A stretch of DNA of 64,000 bases from Picocystis sp. L7 (Eukaryota > Chlorophyta > Picocystophyceae > Picocystales > Picocystaceae). Both the position numbers and the translations under genes were made by a program. The number at the start of each line of letters is the position of its first letter. Positions within the stretch are counted from its first letter, which is position 1. The DNA lies in assembly GCA_020975725.1 (NCBI GenBank), contig QXJR01000014.1, forward strand, positions 248,001 to 312,000, given 5' to 3'. Shown here in pieces: positions 19,648 through 30,559 of the stretch. Below the pieces are notes generated by a model. That model did not search any database, was not told the origin of the DNA, and saw nothing but the letters and a program-made list of their open reading frames with translations.

Positions 19648-22539
19648 TTATTCGTCCGTGCCCTCAAGGACTTGATGCATGGTAGCAACATCACTATCCT
19701 GGACAAATCTTCCTGAAACTGTTATCCTAAGAAGGCGAAGATAATCCTCTTTGCTGTACAGAGACGGATCCTTTCTTGCACAGGCTACCGCAATCTCCCC
19801 TGGTTGACACAAAAACCCAAAATAATTAGACGCACGGGCCATCTCTGATTGAACCATCTCCCGTGACACTTCTGTCACAGCAAGTTGTAGGAGGGCCGCC
19901 TGCAATGCATCACAGTCTGTTTTGACTTGTTGGATACCAGGGCGATTGATGGCTTTGATATCCTCTGAGCACGAGATCAGCTCGTAAGAAACGATTGCAG
20001 CCAAGTCTGCAAAAATGGACGAGTGGGTTTCTGGCGTCAAAAACGAAACAGAGTCCCTCACATCGTTCAAGATCTTGCATAGGTGCATGACTGGAAGTGA
20101 TATTTCTAGTGCACCCTCTTCCGATTCCATGATGTGCGTCCTTCCATGCAGAGGGTGCAAATAATGCACCGTTGTAGCCACCAGATCCAGAAACAAGGTC
20201 TGGAGCATCCTCAGCGATGTCAAACGCAGCTGATCCAGTGTAACTGTGAGGTGCTTGGCAAGCTTCGCAATCCTCCTCACTGAACTGCAGGACACAAGTT
20301 GTAGGAGAAGGCTGCTGCCAGCCGTTAGTGATAAAAGACCGCTGGTGTAACTCAGCAGCTGCGAATTCACCACCGGCATTTCTCTCCGCACAGCATCCCG
20401 TAATCCTATCAACAACGAGGCAGGCAACCCTTTGCCAAAATGAATCCAAGACTCTGTTCCTTGATCCAGCAGGTCCATGACTGCTTCTTTGCCCATCATT
20501 TGGTAGGCAAGACAACCTCTGGTCACATCCACCACAAACAACTCCACGGCTTCTTCGACATCCTTGAGGATAGCTTCTGTTATATGAACCCCTTCCTTTG
20601 TAAAGACAGGGACAGAAGAGGTGAATAACTTAAGGGCATCTAGTTGCTGTGACAGCTCAGACGAAGCTTTAAGGAATACTTCCGTTTCCCCATGAAGAGG
20701 CTGTCTCGACTGATCTGTTGCTTTTAGGTTTCCATGATCGAGCTGGGCAAGGGTTGCCCTGCACTTCTTCTTGTGATCCTTGGCAAGGACAGGTAGAAGG
20801 TGTACCTCCATGTACGTGGTGAGCTTGTCTTGCAGTCCCTTGTCTGGAAGACCTGCTGAAATTTGCCCTCCATCAATCCCCACAGCACTCAATGACTTGA
20901 CCATGGTTTGCAAGATGATCTGAGAAAACTCGACTACTGGCCTGTACACGCAAGCCAGTGTGTACACTGTTGCAAGTCCACACTCTTTCAACTGTGCAAA
21001 GTTTGCTTCTTCTTTGCCGAACTCCTCGTGTTCGGGTAGCGAGTCTGTACGCTGGACAGACTGCTTGCTAACATCAGCTGTGTCTACCTCGACATCAATG
21101 TCGAAAGAAAAGGTGAGGTACGACACTGTTGGCTCTGGCAATTCAGCGGTTGTGCTGGAATTTTGTCGCCAAAGCCAAGAAGTTTTCCCCCCTTGTGTCG
21201 GCTCCTCTTCGCATGCCTTTACTTCTACCTCTGCGTCAGCAAGTGCAGTAATGAACGTCCACAGTTCTTCCTGCATTGCTGACCAGATCTGCAGAGCAGC
21301 AGGAAGAAGTTCATCCTTCAGGTCAGTTTTGGGAGTGCCAGCTGGGGTGTTCTTTCTTCCAACCATCCTGCGAAGAACTCCCAACAGGCTCGAGAGGATA
21401 GCCCTGCACGAGATGAAGAGGGACCCGACAAAGTCTTTAACTTCTTCATGAAGCTTGGGTGATAAGAATGGTGCGTCTGTATCCGATCTTCTCCATTCTT
21501 CCAGGTCCTGCGCAATCTTTGGCAACCAATATTCAACCTCCTCTTGGATGACACCCCGTACTTCCACTGGGGCTCGCTTGATCAGCTCTTCTTTGCCCAC
21601 TTCCAGCTCCCCTAGCCTTGCGAGACACTCTATCAGCTCTTCCACATCCACTGCACTGAGTGCTAGGCTGTCGTCTGCCGCTTGGTTGAAGAGCCCTCCT
21701 TCTCCCACGTAGGCACTCAGAGTACGGCTATGGCGCACGTGCCTACTCCGTCTCCTTGAGAGTGTCCGTTCGCCCAACGTCTTCAACCTATCGGCGCTTT
21801 TGGGACGTGCAGGCGTGGCAGCCGAGATCTGGCTGACGAGCGGTTCGTCATCGTCGGAGGAGTCGGAAGTTGTCCCTGGTCCCATCCGCGAGGCACCTTC
21901 TCCGTAGACGCGTTCGTGGATTTCGTCCACCAGACGGTCCCGAAGTCCCTGCCGTTGTTTGTAGACCCCGTCACGAAGCTCCTTGAGCCCTTCTACGCGT
22001 TGCAGCTCGTTCCTCTGCAGGGTGTTGGATGCATCCACGAGCACGTCCGCCGCTCCTCGGAAGTCGTTTTGTTGCACGAGGGCTTCCAGCCTGGCGGGAA
22101 CGCCGTGGACGGCTTGTATTTCGTCCAGGAACTTCGCTACGTCCGTCACGGTGATGCTTTTTCCATAGAGCCTCCTCAGCGGTCCCAGCTGCACGTCCGC
22201 GTGTGCTGCGCACTCGCTGAGGCTTCTTCGTATCTTGTTGGCTGCAGCTTGTGCCTCGCTGAACCTTTTGAGGATTTGGGCGTAGTTGTGGATGGCTTGC
22301 GAGAATCCAACGTGGTACGACCGCACCACTTGGTCCACGGCATGGTCCAGTCGATCTCTTCTCTCGCGCAAAGCTTCCAAGCAGGCCTGTGGATCTTCGT
22401 GTTCCAGCACCTCCAGCACGTGTGGGAGGGATGCGAAGCGCTCTTGACGGAACGATTCCGGCACTTCTCGCAGCTCTTCTTCCAAGGCGTCCCAGTCCAC
22501 GGCAGGCGGAGCACGCCTTTCGCGTCGGACTCGCGCCAT
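19648..22539 (-). CDS. SEC8: Exocyst complex subunit Sec8
   Basis: A 963-residue intronless gene. Sec8/EXOC4 is one of eight subunits of the exocyst, which tethers secretory vesicles to the plasma membrane. The N-terminal Sec8 domain is clear in residues ~25-200: [60 protein letters not shown] and [13 protein letters not shown]. The rest is alpha-helical with an acidic, serine-rich linker around 210-280 and family-like C-terminal helices. I take the ATG at 22539; the frame stays open for another 960 bases upstream, but only because a repeat array is translated there. Length fits the family (~950-1060). A strong start context and two acidic patches precede no other gene: the neighbour is ATG10, divergent. 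Confidence 0.88.
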   Translation of the reverse strand: MARVRRERRAPPAVDWDALEEELREVPESFRQERFASLPHVLEVLEHEDPQACLEALRERRDRLDHAVDQVVRSYHVGFSQAIHNYAQILKRFSEAQAAANKIRRSLSECAAHADVQLGPLRRLYGKSITVTDVAKFLDEIQAVHGVPARLEALVQQNDFRGAADVLVDASNTLQRNELQRVEGLKELRDGVYKQRQGLRDRLVDEIHERVYGEGASRMGPGTTSDSSDDDEPLVSQISAATPARPKSADRLKTLGERTLSRRRSRHVRHSRTLSAYVGEGGLFNQAADDSLALSAVDVEELIECLARLGELEVGKEELIKRAPVEVRGVIQEEVEYWLPKIAQDLEEWRRSDTDAPFLSPKLHEEVKDFVGSLFISCRAILSSLLGVLRRMVGRKNTPAGTPKTDLKDELLPAALQIWSAMQEELWTFITALADAEVEVKACEEEPTQGGKTSWLWRQNSSTTAELPEPTVSYLTFSFDIDVEVDTADVSKQSVQRTDSLPEHEEFGKEEANFAQLKECGLATVYTLACVYRPVVEFSQIILQTMVKSLSAVGIDGGQISAGLPDKGLQDKLTTYMEVHLLPVLAKDHKKKCRATLAQLDHGNLKATDQSRQPLHGETEVFLKASSELSQQLDALKLFTSSVPVFTKEGVHITEAILKDVEEAVELFVVDVTRGCLAYQMMGKEAVMDLLDQGTESWIHFGKGLPASLLIGLRDAVRREMPVVNSQLLSYTSGLLSLTAGSSLLLQLVSCSSVRRIAKLAKHLTVTLDQLRLTSLRMLQTLFLDLVATTVHYLHPLHGRTHIMESEEGALEISLPVMHLCKILNDVRDSVSFLTPETHSSIFADLAAIVSYELISCSEDIKAINRPGIQQVKTDCDALQAALLQLAVTEVSREMVQSEMARASNYFGFLCQPGEIAVACARKDPSLYSKEDYLRLLRITVSGRFVQDSDVATMHQVLEGTDE

Positions 22540-22756
22540 GGTGGCGCGGTCCGCAGGTGCGGACGTGCCGTGTCGGACCACGTCCAAATGGCGCGTTCTG
22601 GCTCGGTGGGTCTCCTCTCCTCCTCTCTCGATCCTGAAAGACCGAAGCACGACGGTCCACGCCCCCTCAAATCCATACGATGGAAGACAGCGGTAATCAC
22701 GGGAATCGAAGACCCGGAGGGGTGGGGGGCCCTTTCCCTCCCAACCGAGGGGGAGG

Positions 22757-22780
22757 CACACACACACACACACACACACA
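22757..22780 (+). repeat. CA dinucleotide microsatellite
   Basis: About twelve CA units, immediately before the G-rich minisatellite. Confidence 0.9.
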
Positions 22781-22842
22781 GACGAGGTTGAGTGGAGAGG
22801 GAAAGGGAGGGACAGGGATTGAGAGAGGGAGAGAGTGATTGA

Positions 22843-23275
22843 GAGGGATGGCGAGGGAGAGGGATGGTGAGGGAGAGAGAGGGATGGTGAGAGGGATGGT
22901 GAGGGAGAGAGGGATGGTGAGGGAGAGAGGGATGGTGAGGGAGAGGGATGGTGAGGGAGAGGGATGGTGAGAGGGATGGTGAAGGAGAGGGATGGAGAGA
23001 GGATGGTGAGGGAGAGGGATGGTGAGGGAGAGGGATGGTGAGGGAGAGGGATGGTGAGGGAGAGGGATGGTGAGAGGGATGGTGAGGGAGAGGGATGGTG
23101 AGAGGGATGGTGAGGGAGAGGGATGGTGAGAGGGATGGTGAGGGAGAGGGATGGTGAGAGGGATGGTGAGGGAGAGGGATGGTGAGAGGGATGGTGAGGG
23201 AGAGGGATGGTGAGAGGGATGGTGAGGGAGAGGGATGGTGAGAGGGATGGTGAGGGAGAGGGATGGAGAGGGAAA
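22843..23275 (+). repeat. G-rich minisatellite between Sec8 and ATG10
   Basis: Tandem units of 16 bases (GGTGAGGGAGAGGGAT) and 12 bases (GGTGAGAGGGAT). In the right half they alternate regularly, making a 28-base higher-order unit; in the left half the order is irregular. The plus strand is almost free of C. The array lies in the divergent promoter region of Sec8 and ATG10. Read on the minus strand it gives Ser/Pro/Leu/His-rich open frames that I treat as fortuitous. The spacer from 22540 to 23485 holds nothing else that I recognise. Confidence 0.9.
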
Positions 23276-23485
23276 GGGAACCTTTTCTTCGGCATCGACG
23301 GTGCCATCGGCGATGCGGTGCATGGCTGGACGCCTACCTGCACCCAACCTGAAGCCAAACCGAACGCATCGACCCACCCAGAACGGACCTTGACAACCGG
23401 TCCGTCCTTCCCTGAATCCTGCTGGCGTGCTTGATCCGCGACCTCGACATCCGAAGGAGAGGAAGACGGACCAAGTGGAGAGGAC

Positions 23486-24238
23486 ATGCTCACTGCCAAG
23501 GCGTTCGACAGGGCTGCTCAACTCTTCCAAAAGCACTGGGAAAGATGCGATGGTGGAGAAAAGACGTGGGAGTGGACGAAGATGCCTCGACAGACGATGT
23601 TCAAAACCTCTGATAACTCCGCCAAGGGTGTGCTGCGAATGCGACGAGTCCAACGGTGGGCTGGAAGCGAACGAGAAGAACAGGACGGACGAGGGGAAAA
23701 GGTAGAAGAACCGTGGGTGGAAGAACACGAAGACGAAGCGACCGCGAAACTACCACCCATTCAGGACGAGCATGTTTCTGAGGTGTGGGAATTCTGCATC
23801 GTCTACAACGAAGTGTACCGCGTGCCGTGCCTGATGGTGGACCCGAGAAGGGAGGGTGAATTGATAGGCGTGAACGAAGCCTTTCAAAACCTCACACGTC
23901 TGCCAAGAGCGCAGTTTGCAAGTCTGGGCGTTTCAGGGAACGTCACCATGGAGGAGCATCCCATCACTGGGGTACCGTGCTATGCACTTCATCCATGTCG
24001 AACAGCAGATGCGCTGCACGTGATTCTTGGGGTCCACGATGGAGGAAGAGAGAGCAGCTCTCCAGCGGATTTTCACCAAACTCAGCAACGCACTCGCTTT
24101 GAGCTGGATGACCAAGCCGGTGCATCAGACCTCCTCAAGTACATGATTGCCTTCTATTCAGTCATCCAAGACATCGTGGGACTGGCATCGACATCGAATC
24201 TAAATCAGCGCTTGCATTCGGACCAAAAGATTCTATAA
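23486..24238 (+). CDS. ATG10: Autophagy E2-like enzyme ATG10
   Basis: A 250-residue protein. ATG10 is the E2-like enzyme that conjugates ATG12 to ATG5. Landmarks in order: an N-terminal helix ending in [10 protein letters not shown] (human ATG10 has DSWEWRPS), a variable acidic linker, then [20 protein letters not shown], which matches YEYHVLYSCSYQVPVLYF in position and spacing. Last comes [16 protein letters not shown] with the catalytic cysteine in HPC, about residue 171. The C-terminal helix ([15 protein letters not shown]) corresponds to the family's SWLSIVGPVVGL segment. Intronless. It faces an unknown gene tail to tail, with AATAAA about 165 bases after the stop. Confidence 0.9.
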   Translation: MLTAKAFDRAAQLFQKHWERCDGGEKTWEWTKMPRQTMFKTSDNSAKGVLRMRRVQRWAGSEREEQDGRGEKVEEPWVEEHEDEATAKLPPIQDEHVSEVWEFCIVYNEVYRVPCLMVDPRREGELIGVNEAFQNLTRLPRAQFASLGVSGNVTMEEHPITGVPCYALHPCRTADALHVILGVHDGGRESSSPADFHQTQQRTRFELDDQAGASDLLKYMIAFYSVIQDIVGLASTSNLNQRLHSDQKIL

Positions 24239-24401
24239 GTGAAGCCCAACAAAGGCTTGCACCAGTATCTTCCTTCTTGCACGTTTGCTCAATCTTGCTG
24301 GCTCTGTTCTGGCACCCGGTGGCAAATGTAACTCACTGTCCCACAGTTGATATCGTGGTTTGTGAGAGATTTGTCTTCATGGAGACACGCTGAACTACCA
24401 A

Positions 24402-24407
24402 AATAAA
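24402..24407 (+). terminator. AATAAA polyadenylation signal (ATG10)
   Basis: AATAAA about 165 bases after the ATG10 stop and about 80 bases before the end of the convergent gene. Confidence 0.5.
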
Positions 24408-24489
24408 ATTACGCACAAAGATGCACGAGGTATACACAGATGCAACGGAAGCATGTTTCGGTATGTTTCCTTCAGGTTTCTTGTCCGTG

Positions 24490-25872
24490 CTAGGCGGATC
24501 TGCGCATTGCAAGCTGTGGGAAGTCTTCCAGACCAAACGTCTTCTTGCTGCCACGAATGTCTCCTTCTATGCAAAGTAGCTCTGAGTTGAGATTGCAAGG
24601 TACCCGCTGAGCAGGTGAGCCGCGTAGGTCCAGGTTCTTAGTGTATAGATGCATCATGTCTGATTGGGCAAGCCTCAGAGCCCAGTTGATTGGTGGGGTG
24701 CCTGGCGGGACTGGCGATGGACTTGACCCTGAAACTGACCCTGTTCTTGCTTGCATGGATTTGAGGGCTGGCATAGGGTGTTCGTGGTCCATCGTTCGAT
24801 CATACAGTTGGACACCCTTCTCCGTGATGAATAGTGTGTCTGTACTGCGCCTGAGTCGAAAGTCGGTCAGAGGGAGTTTTGTTGCAAAGGTAGAGTCGCT
24901 ACGGTAGACGGACCATAGCCTGTCGCCACTTGCTCGAGCTTTCAAATCATCTTGCTTCAGTTGCACGGGTCTATCCTCCTCATCCTCTGCCTCCTCTTCT
25001 GCCTCTGCCTCTGCGGAGTATCGAAGATTCGGTCGTGAAATGGCTTCCCCCAAGGTCAGAGAGCAAGAGAGAGAAAGAGAAACATCGTTCTTGCCAGCTT
25101 CTAGCAAATACCCAGACGCAGTATCTGCACTCTCAAGCGTCCTTGGGGTTGAAATAGCCTCTTCTTTAACTGCAGGAGGGCAATCGAGGTCTTCTTCTTT
25201 GGCAGGCATCTGTTGAGCTGATTCCTTGTTTATATCTATGTTTTCTTGCGATGCGTCATGGCAGTATTTCCAGAATTCAAGTGGTCCGGCTGGCACTTCC
25301 AGCTTGGCCTCTTCCTCGTCACCTTGCTCATGTGTCGATAAAACAGGTTGGTCGTCGACCACTTGGTCCACTACTCCAGCGTGTTCCAAGTTGTCCGCTT
25401 GTCCAGTCATGCTTTCCTTGCACTGACCTTCCTCTTCTGTCTTCCAATCACTTGGATTGTCATTGCTCTCCATCTGATCTTGTATATCAGGAGCGAACAA
25501 GACAGGAACATGCTTGGACTGGATAGCCTCTTCGACAACTGAGTGCGTCTGATCTTGTAGCATCTCGGCCGAGATCACGTGCCCTGGTTCGGATTCCATT
25601 CCTTTCCTGCACCATCTGCACGGACAGGTGTTATCATCCTTTCCTTCGGATTTCTTTTCCTTCTTCGCCTCCCCTTTGTTGACATGCTTACGCCACCACT
25701 TCTTCAGCAGGGGCTGCAACACGGCCTGATACGCAATGGCTGCGGTGTTTCCAGCCACAGCACACAGCAAGGTGCGTTCCAATGCCTTGTGCATGGCTGG
25801 TTTTGCAGTCAATGGTGTCCAGTTGTCCGACTCGATTGGTCTCCGAATCCCCGGGTTGGCGGGAACCGTCAT
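24490..25872 (-). CDS. Uncharacterised acidic protein with N-terminal hydrophobic segment
   Basis: A 460-residue intronless frame starting at an ATG. I do not recognise a family. Residues ~30-52 (LERTLLCAVAGNTAAIAYQAVL) are moderately hydrophobic and are followed by a strongly basic patch (KKWWRKHVNKGEAKKEKK) and a CPCRWC cluster. The middle is acidic, Glu/Asp/Ser-rich and probably disordered. The C-terminal third is more ordered, with RLWSVYRSDSTFATKLPLTD, a TLFITEKGVQLYDR strand pair and DLRGSPAQRVPC. The composition and the even codon use make it a credible gene. An upstream ATG in another frame exists, so the N-terminus is uncertain. It is convergent with ATG10. Confidence 0.6.
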   Translation of the reverse strand: MTVPANPGIRRPIESDNWTPLTAKPAMHKALERTLLCAVAGNTAAIAYQAVLQPLLKKWWRKHVNKGEAKKEKKSEGKDDNTCPCRWCRKGMESEPGHVISAEMLQDQTHSVVEEAIQSKHVPVLFAPDIQDQMESNDNPSDWKTEEEGQCKESMTGQADNLEHAGVVDQVVDDQPVLSTHEQGDEEEAKLEVPAGPLEFWKYCHDASQENIDINKESAQQMPAKEEDLDCPPAVKEEAISTPRTLESADTASGYLLEAGKNDVSLSLSCSLTLGEAISRPNLRYSAEAEAEEEAEDEEDRPVQLKQDDLKARASGDRLWSVYRSDSTFATKLPLTDFRLRRSTDTLFITEKGVQLYDRTMDHEHPMPALKSMQARTGSVSGSSPSPVPPGTPPINWALRLAQSDMMHLYTKNLDLRGSPAQRVPCNLNSELLCIEGDIRGSKKTFGLEDFPQLAMRRSA

Positions 25873-28474
25873 CTTCCATCGCCCGTCGAGGAACCCCAGT
25901 CAAGGAAGCAGCATCCTCTGCGGATAGGGAGGAGGACGGTTCGATGGAGAATGTCAATCGTCGAGGTGGGACGAGAGAAGTCGATCCGGCGAACAACCGG
26001 ATTTGTTTACAAAGGGAATTGAGCTGGACGGAGATGTAGGTGGGGGTTCGTGTGCAAATCCCTCGCGCAATGTCTTGTAGAAAGCACGCACGTGGATTTG
26101 TGCATTATGGAGAAGGCAAACAAAGAGGAAGGGGAGACAGCGGTGGAAGGCATAAACTAAAACCCTTGCTCGGGTCGGACAATCGCCATGCGTGTCGAAG
26201 CTTAATTGAAGCGAGTCTTCGATGCTAAAATAGTCCTAGATGGCACTACCCAAGACAAAAAACCTCATCAATGCCCATAATTCGAAAAAGGATCCTCTAA
26301 AAATGAAGTAGCGTCACACTAAGAGACCACTGGAACAAGTTCAAAGGAGGATTGTTCAAGAAATAGTAAGGAGCGGGGGATGGACGAGAGGTGATCGAGT
26401 TCGAATGCAACGTTGGCTTCTTAGGACGTGCACAGAATCTGCGACTCCTTGTCCTATATGCACAATGCAAACACTTCCGTGGCGTTGTTTCGAAACCATT
26501 CTTTTCATGTGAACACTTAATTGACATTCTCCAATTAGTACTAGCACACAAGAGAAGCACGAGTGAAACGTGAATTGCTTCCGAACGCACTACATGGACT
26601 TGAATGTGCCTAGAATCCGTACTTCAAGCATGGTGGTGGGAGTTGTTGCTTGCGTTTTTTTCACGAACCATACAAATCTTCTTCTTCGTGATGTTTCAAT
26701 TCGTCCTGGTTTGAGTTGGAAAGGTTTAACCGCACCTCCCTCATGCATGCCAAGTTGTTGTTGGCATTGGATGACAATGACATTCTAGGCATGCTGCAAG
26801 CAAACGAGTACTACGCTCTTCGTCCAAGGGAATGTAAATGCATGCTTTGTACAGCGGTGGAGGAGTATTTGAATCGAGAAGGTGACCCTCCGTTGTATCT
26901 CAATTTTGCATTCGGTCTTATATTGGCCAAGCACATGATCGAATTGGAAGGCGGTTGCTCTTGAGCCGCCGTTGATACTAGCGATGCTAACAATGAGATA
27001 TTGCTTCGGGTTGACATGCTCCATTCGGTAGTAGTATAGATGCTTCTTGAAAAAGTGCAAGAGGACGAAGTTGCTCGAGATACAAAATGGCAACATACGC
27101 TAGGACGCCCTTTGTTCAAGACAATGCAAACTTTGAGCACTTGTTGCTCATACCCGTAGGGCGATTGTATCTCATGTGGAAGGACGATGAGATTGTAACT
27201 TGGCTCAAGAATACTGTAGATTGTGCAATTGATATTTAGGAAGGAAAGGAAACATTGGGCTTCTGTTCGGCAGATTGGCAAGCTTCTTGTCCATGCCTCT
27301 TCCCGCCCTCTTCGGCGAACTCCTGTAAACACTTGCATCTCTATGATTTTGGTGGTAATCAAGGCTTACTTTGGCAAGAGTACTAACGGCCCAAAAAAAG
27401 TTCGCGTGAGTGTAGTAGAACCAAATAGGAATCATCCCGAAGAACCATTCCGATGGAAAGGCTGAGTCGAGAGGATTTGGAGGAGGGGGTTCTCCCATGG
27501 TGGTCCTTCACAAATGTCTTCACCTAGCCGTTACTTGTCATGGTTTCCCCGTTCTGACAAAACCTCAAGCGTATCGCTTCGTTGGGTCACATTTCATCAA
27601 ATGTACTCACCATCATGGTGTTCTCCGAAAATAAATCCACAGCAAGACTAGAACTTGGTCAAAGGAAAATTTTCTCGAGTAGAAACGAATAAGAGGCAAC
27701 CGTTTTGCATCGCCCATCCCCCGGACGCATCGGGCAACGTGTGGAACGTCGTTGCTAGCCTCGCTCTTGGATTGAAGGCGATGTGGGAGAGGTATTGAAG
27801 AGGTCGGTGTTGTATGGTGCATCGAGTGATTATCGATGTATCATTGTTGTAAGAGCCAAACTTCAACCTGACGAGTGCCTTGTAATTCGAAGAGAGCAAC
27901 ACGAGACAACTACTTCAAGTCATCGAGGCCCTGAACGTAGGAACATACGGCCATGATCTTTGTTGCTTTTTTTGTTGCCCGTGGTTGGGATACCTTCACT
28001 CCGTACAAGCCGAATGTCGCGCCGATTTGGACGACACATGGCTCCCAAGCTACGTCGTTGAGACTTCCGTCCGCGCTCCTTTCGTCTGAATTCTGATCGG
28101 ACAGCTGATCGCTCCCGCCGAGGACTGCGTACTCTGCCCATAGCGATCCTCTACGAGCTACGTTCCTTCCCTCCGCCCACGGGTTCGCCCCCTTTCCAAG
28201 GGGTTGCGCCTCGGTCTCTTCGTTTCAAGCCCTCGGTTTCGAACCCTCTTTGGTTTTCCAATCAAGGGATCGGGTCCTGTTCCTTTCGTCAACGGCTCCC
28301 TGTTCGACATTCGAACGTGTCGCGGTCGACTTGGTAACATTCGAAGCACACGTCGCAGCAGTTCCCGCAGCCACCCTCGTACTTCTGGCCGGAAAAATCG
28401 GCAGTGAAACACCCATTGGAAAGGAAAAGGCCGGGAAGCTTGCGTTCGGGGCCGAGGGCGCGGGAGTGGGTAGC
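25873..28474. other. AT-richer gene-poor region
   Basis: About 2.6 kb without a supportable host gene. 25873-26040 is GC-balanced and should include the promoter of the minus-strand unknown gene. 26040-27950 is AT-richer and holds the weak retroelement trace listed separately. From 27950 the composition returns to local GC, with long fortuitous open frames on both strands, and should include the promoter of the gene at 28475. Confidence 0.5.
26040..27950 (-). mobile_element. Degenerate Ty1/copia-like LTR retrotransposon remnant
   Basis: On the minus strand around 27.0-27.2 kb short frames resemble part of a copia reverse transcriptase (a segment like the IYM-QP-GYE...VC-L-K region). No intact gene, no long terminal repeats and no target-site duplication could be identified. 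It is clearly broken, with many interruptions, and looks old. The bounds given are those of the AT-richer island, not of a defined element. Assignment to copia is weak. Confidence 0.3.
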
Positions 28475-29149
28475 ATGGACGAACGAATGGGACCCTTCGA
28501 CATGGTCGGTGAAGACGTACCGACGCCATCGTCCACGCCAAGGAGTTCCGAATGCGCCTTCACTTTTTCCAGTCCGATGATCCACGACCGTCCAGCCATG
28601 GCTTGGAGGCCGTTGGATCCCGCCGCTCCCAAGAAAACGATGTCCGCGCAGGAGCTCCGAGTACACGACTCCGAGAGGATGGTCCGGAGAAACGTCCTTG
28701 GAAAGCATCGAAGGGTGAGCGATGCCAACACTCTCTCGGATGCGCCACCTTCCTCCAACGAAAACTCACCTGTGAGAGTCGGAAGCGACGGAGAAATGGA
28801 TTCGCCACCTTTTGCTTCCAGGAGGAAACTCGAGGCACTGCTGAATGAAGCCGCTAAAGGAAGGAAAGTACCGAGACTACGGGACAGGCACCCACTGGAA
28901 GACGTTCATGTCGACGAACTCTGTGCAATAGGAAGATTAAGCATATACGACAATTCTGCCACCGGGTTGGATCCATCAGTGCCCCTTTCTCCCATCCGAT
29001 GGCCTGTACAAAGGGACTGCAGCATGCCCGAAGAGCCACGGAAGTCACGATTTGCAAATGCCTACAAAGTGCCCGCGTGGGAGATGGAAGTGAATCAATC
29101 TACCAAGCACTTGAGAAGAAGCTTGCATGCGCACGAGTTTCTGGGATAA
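28475..29149 (+). CDS. Uncharacterised S/T-P-rich protein
   Basis: A 224-residue frame from the ATG at 28475; the same frame is open for 225 bases further upstream but that part is GC-rich spacer-like sequence. No family recognised. Proline-directed phosphorylation-type sites are frequent (TPSSTP, NSPV, DSPP, LSPI). A basic and helical block FASRRKLEALLNEAAKGRK lies mid-protein, followed by DRHPLEDVHVDELCAIGRLS. The C-terminus (FANAYKVPAWEMEVN, then LRRSLHAHEFLG) looks conserved-like. Such composition fits a cell-cycle or signalling regulator, but this is only inference. AATAAA lies about 50 bases after the stop; UCHL5 is convergent 91 bases away. Confidence 0.5.
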   Translation: MDERMGPFDMVGEDVPTPSSTPRSSECAFTFSSPMIHDRPAMAWRPLDPAAPKKTMSAQELRVHDSERMVRRNVLGKHRRVSDANTLSDAPPSSNENSPVRVGSDGEMDSPPFASRRKLEALLNEAAKGRKVPRLRDRHPLEDVHVDELCAIGRLSIYDNSATGLDPSVPLSPIRWPVQRDCSMPEEPRKSRFANAYKVPAWEMEVNQSTKHLRRSLHAHEFLG

Positions 29150-29201
29150 CCTCCAAGGGGGTTGACTACAGAGGTGTTGTGTACATTGCGACTTCTGGTT
29201 G

Positions 29202-29207
29202 AATAAA
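29202..29207 (+). terminator. AATAAA polyadenylation signal
   Basis: AATAAA in the context TTGAATAAACAC, about 53 bases after the stop of the S/T-P-rich gene. Confidence 0.6.
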
Positions 29208-29240
29208 CACGATTTAAATCCTCACAATTCAAAGAGAAAC

Positions 29241-30559
29241 TTACACCTTCTGTCTTGCCTTCTCAATCAAAGGCTTCAGTTGCTTCTTCTCTGCAAGCAC
29301 TTTCAAAAAGTTGAAGAGGAAAGGGATGTAGTTGTGCTTCCGTCTTATGTTCTCTTCCCTCCAAGAACTCATTTTCTCCTCCTCCATCTGGATTCTGCCC
29401 TTGCAGTCTAAGATCCGTGCATCAATACTTGAGATCTTCTCTTTCAGTGCATCAAGTGAGTCAGGTAGATGTTCTTCTTCTGCTTCGTCTATTTCCATGC
29501 TCGTGGACTGCTCGCCATTCATTTGCTCCATTTTGCTTTCAGCTCGGCTTTTTAAAGCCGAGAGGTTCACCACCTCTTCTTCCAGCATCTGCTTCCGGTT
29601 CTTCACCACTGCCATCAAGTTGAACCTGATTTCGTTTCTGGAATACTTTTCAATCCTTTGCTCGATGATAGGGCATACCTTCTGCAGCCAGTCATCTTCC
29701 GAGCATGGGCCAAGATTTACTGGCCCCTCTTTTAGCCCATCTAATTCATACAACGTCCCTTCAATTGGAACAAAGCTTACAAAATGAAACAACTACAACA
29801 TGCCAAAACACAAGCTCCAAGTCAGTCAGCAAGCCCACCAGCACTCACACAAGCGCCACAGGACGTAGGGAACGTACATCGTCATCATTGCTGCCATTTT
29901 TATCTTCCACAGCATATGGTTCCGGACGAGAGAAGCTGTTGTGCGCCTTCCTGATGCTTTCACAATTATTGATAGAGAGGCCCTTCAGTTCTGGTGGGAA
30001 CTCAGCTGTAAAATCTTTCAAACTTTTCAACTCTTCTCCAATGTCTATTTGTGGACAATTCATAAGAATGGAAAGGAGGGCCTGAGTGGCACACGCGTTA
30101 TTAATGACCTGGCTGGCAAAAAATACCTTATTTCCCACTTCTTTGTCGACCTTTGCATCAAGTTTTTCATTGGTCCACTTGAAGAGGAAGATGAGTCCGT
30201 GAACTGGTCTGTTGGATCCCACAGATACGAGATGGTCAGTCTCTGTTCTCCATTCGATCCCTATCGCGCTGCATGGACCATCTTCTGATGGCGTGCGTGT
30301 ACGTACCTGAGATCTTGAAGCAAATTCTCGTCCAAGCTGTACAGTTCCTCTACCTGCAGAAGTCGCAGTACAGAACAGTTAGTTCCCATCCAATTCCAAC
30401 GCTACGCGAAGGTGAACGTTCTCTCCAGCGGCTCTGGTGGGAGAGGCTTACACTCCACTTCCCGCTCTCCATGGGTGTTTCTCCGAGGCATACCTGCACT
30501 CCTTTGACGCCCATTTGTTCGATGAGTTCGGTGAAGACGGCTTCGTTCCATCCACGCAT
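29241..30559 (-). CDS. UCH37: Ubiquitin carboxyl-terminal hydrolase UCHL5/UCH37
   Basis: A 331-residue protein assembled from four exons: 30494-30559, 30307-30353, 29878-30208 and 29241-29792. The introns are 140, 98 and 85 bases, with donors GTATGCC, GTACGTAC and GTACGTTC and CTAAC or CTGAC branch sites. The spliced protein follows human UCHL5 closely: [20 protein letters not shown], then [26 protein letters not shown] with the catalytic Cys, and [19 protein letters not shown] with the catalytic His and Asp. The C-terminal ULD-like tail contains [24 protein letters not shown]5 trims ubiquitin chains at the proteasome via RPN13, and in animals also acts in INO80. Length equals the family (~330). 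Confidence 0.95.

Noticed and set aside
22540-23499. 320-residue N-terminal extension of Sec8
   Set aside because: It is the translated G-rich minisatellite (Ser/Pro/Leu/His repeats); the Sec8 domain begins right after the ATG at 22539.
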